Assembly: GCA_021780625.1 (NCBI GenBank)
Contig: JAJXYI010000088.1
Location: 1 to 7,517 of the forward strand
Direction: 5' to 3'
DNA: 7,517 nt
DNA from: a bacterium
Lineage (GTDB): Bacteria; Verrucomicrobiota; Verrucomicrobiae; Opitutales; Opitutaceae
Shown: positions 1 to 5,735 of the stretch, piece after piece
How the letters are laid out: every line of letters begins with the position of its first letter
Position numbering within the stretch: the first letter of the stretch is position 1
Notes under the pieces: generated by a model
Told to the model about the DNA's origin: nothing
What the model saw: only the letters and a program-made list of their open reading frames with translations
The model's database searches: none
Program-made: the position numbers and the translations under genes

Positions 1-125
1 CGACAGGAGAGGGATTCGGCGAATTCATGCCCCACCGCTAACCGCGGCCCAAAAAAAATCCACCCCTAATCCAGCCACCCATTTTCCGCTCTGTCCCCGC
101 CGCCCTTTTTCCCCCAATCTAAGCC

Positions 126-195
126 CCTGTCCCCTGTCCTCTGTCCTCTGACCTCTGACCTCTGTCCTCTGACCTCTGTCCTCTGTCCTCCGACT
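126..195. repeat. Heptamer tandem array, ten units, upstream of the NIF3-family gene
   Basis: Ten consecutive 7-nt units with consensus YCTGWCC. In order they read CCTGTCC twice, TCTGTCC, TCTGACC twice, TCTGTCC, TCTGACC, TCTGTCC twice, and a degenerate last unit TCCGACT. Most variation is at position 5 (T or A) and position 1 (C or T). The array ends 11 nt before the ATG at 207, so it occupies the place where a promoter or ribosome-binding site would be expected. On the + strand it is almost free of purines except one G, and sometimes one A, per unit. Heptanucleotide arrays of this sort are known as intergenic repeats in several bacterial phyla; membership in a named family is inference. Confidence 0.9.
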
Positions 196-206
196 TCCCC
201 CAACCC

Positions 207-962
207 ATGCCCATCACCCTCTCCGATCTCGCCGCCTACTGTGACGCACGCACCCGCCGTACGGCGTACAAGGACGCCCCGGGCGCCTTCAATGGCCTGC
301 AACTCGCCAACGACGGCCGCGTGTCGAAGATCGGCGCCGCGGTGGACGCCGGCACCGAAACGTTCAAACGCGCCGCGGCGGCCGGAATCGACTTCCTGAT
401 CGTGCACCACGGCATGTACTGGGACATGCCTCGCCCGATCACCGGCACGGTGTACGAACGCGTGGCGACGCTGATGAAGGCCAACTGCGCGCTGTATTCG
501 TGCCACCTGCCGCTCGACGGTCACCCCGAGATCGGCAACAACGCGCTCCTGGCGGTGCAGCTGGGGCTGAACCCAACCCGGCCCTTTCTCGTTCGCGACG
601 GCGAGCCGATCGGCTGGATTGCGGCCCACTCGGACACCCGCGGCGCCCTGCGCGCGAAGCTCGAGGCGCTCTACCCGCGGGTCGTAGCCATCGAATACGG
701 CGCCGAGTCGCCCATCGACATCGCCTTCTGCAGCGGCAGCGGCAACAGCGCGATCCCCGAGCTGCGTCCGGTCGGCGTGGATACACTCGTGACGGGCGAA
801 CTGCGCGAGGAGTGGTTCACGTACGCGCAGGAGAACCGCCTCAACCTGTACCTGTGCGGCCACTACGCCACCGAGGTCCACGGCGTCCGCGCCCTCGCCG
901 CCGAGCTCTCGGCCAAGTTCAACCTCCCATGGGAGTGGGTGCCGTCCGAAAATCCGCTGTGA
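207..962 (+). CDS. NIF3/YbgI-family dinuclear metal-centre protein
   Basis: A 251-residue protein matching the NIF3 (YbgI, DUF34) family in length and motif order. The family forms hexameric toroids with a two-metal site in each subunit. It has been linked to GTP cyclohydrolase I type 2-like annotations, but its cellular reaction is not settled, so none is assigned here. Visible hallmarks are NGLQL near residue 29, the metal-binding pair His67-His68 in FLIVHHGMYW, SCHLPLD with His100 and Asp104 followed by GNN, and the C-terminal GHYATEVHG with His219 and Glu223. No signal peptide or membrane segment is seen, so it is probably cytoplasmic. The ATG at 207 is chosen because the family's N-terminal helix begins immediately after it. 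There is no Shine-Dalgarno sequence, and the heptamer array lies directly upstream. A spacer of 297 nt separates it from aroQ. Family assignment is firm; function is unknown. Confidence 0.94.
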   Translation: MPITLSDLAAYCDARTRRTAYKDAPGAFNGLQLANDGRVSKIGAAVDAGTETFKRAAAAGIDFLIVHHGMYWDMPRPITGTVYERVATLMKANCALYSCHLPLDGHPEIGNNALLAVQLGLNPTRPFLVRDGEPIGWIAAHSDTRGALRAKLEALYPRVVAIEYGAESPIDIAFCSGSGNSAIPELRPVGVDTLVTGELREEWFTYAQENRLNLYLCGHYATEVHGVRALAAELSAKFNLPWEWVPSENPL

Positions 963-1000
963 GGAAAGGGCTGAAGAGCGGGAATGCGGAAGGGCTGAAT
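963..1000. repeat. Purine-rich short repeat after the NIF3-family stop
   Basis: Directly after the stop codon the + strand carries GGAAAGGGCTGAA (963-975) and GGAAGGGCTGAAT (988-1000), two imperfect direct copies 25 nt apart. Between them is GAGCGGGAATGC, which uses the same GGAA/GCGGGAA vocabulary. The reverse complement of the motif recurs at 1171-1182, so this looks like one orientation of a dispersed spacer repeat. No coding function is apparent. Confidence 0.6.
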
Positions 1001-1136
1001 GGGGTGGCGAACACCGACCGACCATGGCGACGGAGCGGCTGAGCCGGAGTCGGTGAGATTCGAAGCCTCAACTCCCTCGCGCGCCGCCCCCGGGAAGGCC
1101 AGCTGATCCTCTTCCCTGCCTCCTCACACCCGACCC

Positions 1137-1213
1137 CATTTCAGAATCTCCGAATCCCGGAATTTCCGCTTTCAGCCTTTCCGTCTTTAGCGCTTCCTTC
1201 TTTCCAGTTGTCC
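1137..1213. repeat. Pyrimidine-rich degenerate 7-8 nt repeat upstream of aroQ
   Basis: The stretch can be split into ten units of 7 or 8 nt resembling NNTTTCMG: CATTTCAG, AATCTCCG, AATCCCGG, AATTTCCG, CTTTCAG, CCTTTCCG, TCTTTAG, CGCTTCC, TTCTTTCC, AGTTGTCC. It is the inverted counterpart of the purine-rich block at 963-1000. TTCAGCCTTTCC (1171-1182) could pair with GGAAGGGCTGAA (988-999) over 12 bp with one G-U. It differs in sequence from the heptamer array at 126-195 but holds the same position, a C/T-rich leader before a gene. Unit boundaries are my own parsing. Confidence 0.6.
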
Positions 1214-1259
1214 CCCGGCGGCGAATCCTGTCTGTTGCCTCCGAACACCCGCCCGCGCC

Positions 1260-1691
1260 ATGACCCAACGCATCGCCATCCTCAACGGACCCAACCTCGA
1301 CCGGCTCGGCAAACGTGAACCCGAGGTCTATGGCAGCGCCACGCTCGCAGAGCTCGAATCCGCCCTGCGCACGGAGTTCAAGGGCGCCGCGGAGCTCGAG
1401 TTCTTCCAGAGCAACCATGAGGGCGCCCTCATCGACCGCATCGCCGCGCTCGCGGATGCGAAGGTTCGCGGCATCGTCTTCAACCCGGGCGCCTTCACCC
1501 ACACCAGCGTCGCCCTGCGCGACGCGTTGTCGGGCTCCGGACTGCGCGTGGTCGAGGTGCACATTTCGAACATCTACCGTCGCGAGGAATTTCGCCGGCA
1601 CTCCCTCACCGCACCCGCCTGCGTCGGAGTCATCAGCGGCCTCGGCTTCGAGGGCTACCACGCCGCCGTGCGCTTCCTGCTTAAGGACTGA
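1260..1691 (+). CDS. aroQ: 3-dehydroquinate dehydratase, type II
   Basis: Catalyses dehydration of 3-dehydroquinate to 3-dehydroshikimate, the third step of the shikimate pathway to aromatic amino acids, in the cytoplasm. The 143-residue length is typical of the dodecameric type II enzyme. All signature blocks are present: LNGPNLDRLGKREPEVYG with Asn12, Arg19 and catalytic Tyr24; FFQSNHEG at 48-55; FNPGAFTHTS with Asn75 and His81; and EVHISN with the acid His101, followed by RREEFR. Family numbering and residue positions agree without gaps, which supports the ATG at 1260. No Shine-Dalgarno sequence precedes it; the upstream bases are C-rich. A hairpin begins 4 nt after the stop. In many bacteria aroQ lies beside acetyl-CoA carboxylase genes; here its neighbours are a NIF3 protein and a NusG-like factor. 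The identification is effectively certain. Confidence 0.98.
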   Translation: MTQRIAILNGPNLDRLGKREPEVYGSATLAELESALRTEFKGAAELEFFQSNHEGALIDRIAALADAKVRGIVFNPGAFTHTSVALRDALSGSGLRVVEVHISNIYRREEFRRHSLTAPACVGVISGLGFEGYHAAVRFLLKD

Positions 1692-1694
1692 CCG

Positions 1695-1715
1695 ATTCCG
1701 GATCCTTTCCGGGAT
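1695..1715 (+). terminator. Hairpin after aroQ, possible weak terminator or attenuator
   Basis: ATTCCGGA (1695-1702) and TCCGGGAT (1708-1715) form an 8-bp stem with one T-G wobble around the 5-nt loop TCCTT, starting 4 nt after the aroQ stop. The following 15-20 bases are rich in T and G (TTTGGGATTGGATTTTG) rather than a clean T-run, so intrinsic termination would be weak at best. Position and stem are seen directly; a termination role is inference. The stem may instead reflect the short repeat vocabulary (ATTCCGGGA) shared with the upstream spacer. Confidence 0.35.
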
Positions 1716-1764
1716 TTGGGATTGGATTTTGCCCGCCGATCCTTCTGCTCTCGCTGCTGTTCGC

Positions 1765-2277
1765 ATGGCCGTTCCCATCCAGTCTTTCCAGGAACCGCGT
1801 TGGTTCGTCTGCCACACCAAGCCCCGCTGCGAGAAGAAATTCGCGGCGCTGATGGAGGCGGAGAGCTTCACGCATTACCTGCCCCTGGTTCGCAGCGTGC
1901 GCAATTACGCGGACCGGAAGCGGACCTTCATGAAACCGCTCTTCCTGGGTTACGTGTTCGCGGAGATCACGCCGGAGCGGAAGACGCGGATCTACCAGCA
2001 GGACCTGCTCGTGCGCGCAATCTGGGTCGAGGACCAACCGCTCTTCCTGCGCCAGCTCGAGGACGTGCGACGCGTCGTCGAATCCGGCCTCGAAACCACG
2101 CTGCAGCCGCTGCTCAAACGCGGCACCCTCGTCCGCATCACCGCCGGACCGCTTAAGGGCGTGGAGGGCTTCGTCGAAGACCCCAAGTCCCCACGCGGCG
2201 TGGTGATCGCCATGGACGTCCTCCAACAGGGGCTCCTCGTCCCCGTCCCGATCGACCAGATCAAGGTGCTGGTCTGA
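1765..2277 (+). CDS. NusG-like transcription elongation factor, RfaH/UpxY type
   Basis: A 170-residue protein with the two-domain plan of the NusG family, whose NGN domain binds RNA polymerase across the cleft and suppresses pausing. The NGN domain covers about residues 12-105: it opens with WFVCHTKPRCEKKF and contains KPLFLGYVFAEI, the conserved (P/F)LF-GYVF block. A KOW domain covers about 119-150, with GTLVRITAGPLKGVEG. The HTKPRCEKK and YLPLVRSV segments look more like specialised paralogs (RfaH, UpxY, LoaP) than housekeeping NusG, and no secE or rplK is adjacent. The reading frame is open far upstream, but ATG 1765 is the first plausible start and places the NGN strand about 12 residues in. 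No Shine-Dalgarno sequence is present. It lies 73 nt after aroQ and 162 nt before the large exported esterase. Whether that gene is a target is unknown. Confidence 0.88.
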   Translation: MAVPIQSFQEPRWFVCHTKPRCEKKFAALMEAESFTHYLPLVRSVRNYADRKRTFMKPLFLGYVFAEITPERKTRIYQQDLLVRAIWVEDQPLFLRQLEDVRRVVESGLETTLQPLLKRGTLVRITAGPLKGVEGFVEDPKSPRGVVIAMDVLQQGLLVPVPIDQIKVLV

Positions 2278-2439
2278 CACCCCGAACCCGCTTCGCGGAC
2301 CGTCATCAGTTTCCACGACAGCGTGGGCCGAGAATTGTGTTAGGCGTTTACATACGGGTTATTCCGATGAGTCGAACCCTCGGCTGACCATCGACGCCGC
2401 CCCGGCTTATGCGTTGAGCCGTCGGACTCGAATCCCTAG

Positions 2440-5400
2440 GTGAACGCCGTGCCTCCCTCCGCCCTCCCAGCCCTTCGGCTGCGTCTCGCCGCGACATTCA
2501 TCCTGTGTCTCGCCGCCACCGGATGCGCCCTCGTCGCGCAACCGATCACAATCACGCCCGCCAACACCACGGGCATCTACCGGCTCGGCGAAGCCGCATC
2601 CTGGAACATCGCCCTCAAGGCAGGAACCTCCGCCACCGGGCTCACGTACACCGTGAAGTCCGGAGGCCTCACGGTCGTCGACTCCGGCTCGCTGACTCTC
2701 AACAACGGCAAGGCCGTGATCTCCGAGACCGCCACGAAACCCGACTGGCTGCTGCTCGAAATCGCCGGCAAGGACGGCACGGGGGCGAGTTTCACCGCCG
2801 GCGGCGGCGCGCTCTTCTCCCCTGAGAAGATCACCGTGTCGGCGCCGCCGCCCGCCGATTTCGACGCTTTCTGGCAAGCCCGCCTCGACGAGCTGGCCCA
2901 GGTTCCCATGAACCCCGTCCTCACTTCAAAACCCTCGGGCGTCGCTGGCGTCGACTACGACCTGATCCAGATGGACAACATCCGCGGCACCCACATCGAG
3001 GGCCAGCTTGCACGGCCGACCACAGGCACCAAGTTCCCCGCGCTCCTGATTGTCCAGTGGGCGGGCGTCTACTCCCTCGATCCAAGCACCGTCACCTGGC
3101 GCGCGCAGCAGGGATGGCTCGCCCTCAACATCCAGGCCCACGATATCCACGCAGTGGATACCGCATCGTACTACACGGCGGAGGCCAACGGGCCGCTCGC
3201 GAACTACTGGGCCCAGGGCAATGAGGATCCCAATACGAGCTACTTCCTCCGCATGTACCTGGCCTGCTACCGCGCGGTCGATTACCTCGCGTCGCGTCCC
3301 GACTGGAACGGCAAGGTGCTCGTCGTCACCGGCGCCAGCCAGGGCGGCCTGCAGACGCTGCTTAGCGCGAGCATCAACCCGAAGGTCACCGCGGCCGTCG
3401 CCGACGTGCCGGCCGGCTGCGATCAGACCGGCCCCGACGTCGGCCGCTCGCCCGGCTGGCCCCAGTGGTATTATCAGACCTACCTCGGGCAGGATCCCGC
3501 GAAGGTTAAAGCGGCGAGCCGCTACTACGACATCTGCAACTTCGTATCCAAAATCCGCTGCCCAGTCCTCATAGGCACGGGCCTCGACGACACGACGGTC
3601 CCCTGCATCGGCGTCTACGCCGCCTTCAACCAGATCCGCAGCCCGCGCGAGATCGTCGCCATGCCGCTCGCGACCCACACGGACAACCAGCAGGCCTGGA
3701 ACGCCCGCTCCGAAGCGGTGCTCGCGCTGCTGAGGAGCGGCTCCCCTCCCGGCCTTTCGACCGCCGCCGACGGGTCCCTTCGGTGGACGGCTCCGCTGCC
3801 CTCCTCCTCCACCGCCGGCACGCCCTGCTCCTCGCCGGTCGAGGCCACCGACGGCACCCTCGTGGCCGCGCTCCTCGGCGCATCGCCGGGCACGGTCGAG
3901 TGCTACGAAAGGGACGGCTCGATGCACTGGACCTACACCGCGCCCGCAGCCGTCTCCGGCGCACCCGCCTGCACCCCCGACGGATACGTCGTCTTCGGAT
4001 GCACAAACGGCGCGCTGATCGAACTCGACGCCACCGGTGAGGTCCGCTGGCAGGCATCCGCCGGAGCCGCCGTGTCGGGTTCGCCCGCACTCGCGCCCGA
4101 CGGCACGATCCTCATCGCCACCACCGACGGGCGCATCGAGAGCTTCAGCGCCGGCGGCACCGCGCGCTGGAATGCCAGGTTCGCGGGCGGCTCACTCACC
4201 TCCCCCATCGTGGGACCCGACGGCACCGTGTACGCGGGCTCCGCCTCCGGCATGCTTCACGCGATCGCCCCCGGAGGCGCCGAGCGCTGGAGCTTCAACG
4301 CAGGCTCCGCCATCGCGCGCCCGCCCTCGCTCGCCGCGGACGGCGCACTGTATTTCGGGACTGGTGACGGCCACGTGGTCTGCCTCGCACGCGATGGCAC
4401 CCAGTCCTGGTCCTTCGACGCGGGGGGCGCCGTCGAAGCCACGCCCGTGATCGGACCCGACGGCACGATCTACGTCGGCGCCGGCGATGGACGCCTCCAC
4501 GCGCTGGCAGTGGACGGCACCCAAAAGTGGGAATTCCCTGCCGCGGCCACCACGGCGTTTCAACCGATCACCGCAAGCGCGGCAGTCCGCCGCGACGGCT
4601 CCGTGGTCTTTGGCACGCAGGACGGGCTCGTCGTCTGCGTGGACCCCTCGGGCGTCCAGCGCTGGGCGACGATGCTCGGCGCCGGGGCCTACGGTTCGCC
4701 GCTGCTGGCCGACGACGGAACCCTGTTCGTGGGCAGCGCCGCCGGAAGCCTCTGCGCCCTCACCGGCACGGAGACACCCCTGCTCGCCGACTGGATGCAG
4801 GTGCGGAGAGATCCCCATCACCAGGCCTGGCAGCCGATGGGGCGATTCCCGTCGGGTGGAGGCCGGCTCTCCGCCCTCTCCGTGCGCGCCCAACCCGGGA
4901 CCGATGCAGGCGCCCTCGTCGCGGGGTTCATCGTCGCCGGTTCGGGAAGCCGCACCGTGCTGCTGCGCGCCGTCGGACCCACCCTCGCCGGAATGAACGT
5001 CGACGGCGCGATGCCGGACCCATTTCTCACCCTCTACCAAGGAACGATGCCGATCGCCACCAACGACGACTGGGGTTCGCAGCCGAACGCCGCGGATGTC
5101 GCCACGACCGCCGCCCGGCTCGGCGATTTCTCCCTGCCCCAGGACAGCAAGGACGCCGCCCTGCTGACCAACCTCGGCCCCGGCCTCTATACGGCCTATC
5201 CGCTTGGCACGGGACGCCAGACCGGCGTGACCCTCGTCGAGCTGTACGACGCGGGCGGCACAGGGACGAGCACCTTCACCGGACTCTCTGCCCGCGACCA
5301 GGTCGGCACCGGTTCGCAGATCCTCGTTGCCGGCTTCATCATCTCCGGCGGCTCGCGCTCGGTCGTGATCCAAGGCATCGGCCCGACTCTCGCCAAATAC

Positions 5401-5661
5401 ATCAACCCCGTGCTAGCCGATCCCGTGCTCAGGCTCTATCGCGGCACCCAGCTTATCGCGGAGAACGACGATTGGGGCGTGAGTTCGGACCCCTCGCTCC
5501 TCTCCAGCGCGTCGCGAGCCGCCGGCGCCCAGGCGCTGAACCCGGGCAGCCATGATGCGGCGCTGGTGGCAACCCTCCCCCCGGGCCTGTATTCGGCCGA
5601 ATTGCTTGGCGCCAATGGACTCACCGGCCCCGGAATGATCGAGGTTTACGCGCTGCCCTGA
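2440..5661 (+). CDS. Exported CE7-type acetyl esterase fused to a beta-propeller and twin C-terminal repeats
   Basis: A 1073-residue multidomain protein. Residues 1-33 form a signal peptide with a hydrophobic core, probably cut near LVA-QP; Cys29 sits in a poor lipobox (ATGC). Residues 34-135 look like a beta-sandwich. Residues about 138-435 are an alpha/beta-hydrolase of the acetyl xylan esterase/cephalosporin C deacetylase (AXE1, CE7) type: DFDAFW at 140-145, GASQGG with nucleophile Ser300, Asp384 in GLDDTTVP, His413 in ATHTDNQ. Residues about 445-790 are a PQQ/BamB-like beta-propeller, and about 809-1073 hold two copies of an NDDWG repeat. Removal of acetyl groups from plant polysaccharide is the likely reaction; a ligand for the propeller is not evident, and no PQQ use is implied. 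GTG 2440 is the first possible start, since TAG lies immediately upstream in frame; GTG 2449 is an alternative. No Shine-Dalgarno sequence is seen. Confidence 0.9.
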   Translation: MNAVPPSALPALRLRLAATFILCLAATGCALVAQPITITPANTTGIYRLGEAASWNIALKAGTSATGLTYTVKSGGLTVVDSGSLTLNNGKAVISETATKPDWLLLEIAGKDGTGASFTAGGGALFSPEKITVSAPPPADFDAFWQARLDELAQVPMNPVLTSKPSGVAGVDYDLIQMDNIRGTHIEGQLARPTTGTKFPALLIVQWAGVYSLDPSTVTWRAQQGWLALNIQAHDIHAVDTASYYTAEANGPLANYWAQGNEDPNTSYFLRMYLACYRAVDYLASRPDWNGKVLVVTGASQGGLQTLLSASINPKVTAAVADVPAGCDQTGPDVGRSPGWPQWYYQTYLGQDPAKVKAASRYYDICNFVSKIRCPVLIGTGLDDTTVPCIGVYAAFNQIRSPREIVAMPLATHTDNQQAWNARSEAVLALLRSGSPPGLSTAADGSLRWTAPLPSSSTAGTPCSSPVEATDGTLVAALLGASPGTVECYERDGSMHWTYTAPAAVSGAPACTPDGYVVFGCTNGALIELDATGEVRWQASAGAAVSGSPALAPDGTILIATTDGRIESFSAGGTARWNARFAGGSLTSPIVGPDGTVYAGSASGMLHAIAPGGAERWSFNAGSAIARPPSLAADGALYFGTGDGHVVCLARDGTQSWSFDAGGAVEATPVIGPDGTIYVGAGDGRLHALAVDGTQKWEFPAAATTAFQPITASAAVRRDGSVVFGTQDGLVVCVDPSGVQRWATMLGAGAYGSPLLADDGTLFVGSAAGSLCALTGTETPLLADWMQVRRDPHHQAWQPMGRFPSGGGRLSALSVRAQPGTDAGALVAGFIVAGSGSRTVLLRAVGPTLAGMNVDGAMPDPFLTLYQGTMPIATNDDWGSQPNAADVATTAARLGDFSLPQDSKDAALLTNLGPGLYTAYPLGTGRQTGVTLVELYDAGGTGTSTFTGLSARDQVGTGSQILVAGFIISGGSRSVVIQGIGPTLAKYINPVLADPVLRLYRGTQLIAENDDWGVSSDPSLLSSASRAAGAQALNPGSHDAALVATLPPGLYSAELLGANGLTGPGMIEVYALP
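3781..4669 (+). repeat. Beta-propeller repeat block inside the esterase gene
   Basis: Eight blade-closing motifs of the form G-x-x-x-W occur, with tryptophans at residues 449, 497, 537, 577, 617, 657, 697 and 742. The six intervals from 497 to 697 are each exactly 40 residues, so the DNA repeats at 120 bp with conserved PDGT-(I/V)Y-(A/V)G and DG-L-H-A cores. The regular period and the near-identical GGACCCGACGGCAC segments 240 bp apart suggest growth by internal duplication. An eight-bladed propeller of the BamB/PQQ-repeat fold is the simplest reading. A closing segment, ADWMQVRRDPHHQAW, follows at about 782-796. Confidence 0.85.
4864..5661 (+). repeat. Two C-terminal NDDWG-type repeats of the esterase protein
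   Basis: The two units cover residues about 809-945 and 947-1073. Each begins LSALSVRAQPG or LSARDQVG, continues through VAGFI-GS-R-V and VGPTL or IGPTLA, then DP-L-LY-GT and NDDWG (residues 875-879 and 1009-1013, 134 apart), and ends in PGLY-A and (V/I)E(L/V)Y. Domains of this appearance are common at the C-termini of large exported proteins in Verrucomicrobiota as I recall. No PEP-CTERM, LPXTG or type IX sorting signal is visible after the second unit. A surface-anchoring or adhesion role is inference. Confidence 0.8.
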
Positions 5662-5735
5662 CGCGTCCCGCGGCTGCCGCTCCTCCCATCTTTTTCCTCG
5701 TCGCGGCCGGAGGGGGTTTTCAATCTCTCCGGCAA

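Noticed and set aside
3..41. Possible last 12 codons of an upstream gene, ending in TAA at 39-41.
   Set aside because: A frame open for so few codons is expected by chance and the residues match no family I can name. The other two frames also stay open for this length.
66..1025. Long minus-strand open frame (319 codons) opposite the NIF3-family gene.
   Set aside because: It is arginine- and glycine-rich, spans a tandem repeat and both spacers, and overlaps a clear family gene; typical of a GC-rich shadow frame.
2288..2298. Small CCGC-TTC-GCGG hairpin shortly after the NusG-like gene.
   Set aside because: Four base pairs and no T-tract; not distinguishable from chance.
2335..2363. Promoter-like pair TTGTGT (2335-2340) and GTTATT (2358-2363), 17 nt apart, in the gap before the esterase gene.
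   Set aside because: The -10 match is only three of six bases. The gap is AT-richer than its surroundings and may hold a promoter, but this pair is not convincing.
2403..2421. Hairpin CGGCTTA / TGAGCCG with loop TGCGT, 18 nt before the GTG at 2440.
   Set aside because: A 7-bp stem with one wobble is common by chance at this GC content, and there is no T-run or known riboswitch pattern.
2366..2439. tRNA-like wording (GGACTCGAATCCC on +, GGGTTCGACTC on -).
   Set aside because: The would-be T-arm stems do not pair and no acceptor or anticodon arm can be drawn on either strand.
2926..5373. Minus-strand open frames at 2926-3927 and 4192-5373 (333 and 393 codons).
   Set aside because: Both are antisense to a gene with recognised domains and catalytic residues. 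Their periodic composition mirrors the propeller repeats, and no known motif is seen.
5662..5735. Terminator candidate after the esterase gene: GCGG-CTG-CCGC followed later by TTTTT.
   Set aside because: The stem is only 4 bp and the T-run begins about 10 nt after it, so it does not fit an intrinsic terminator.
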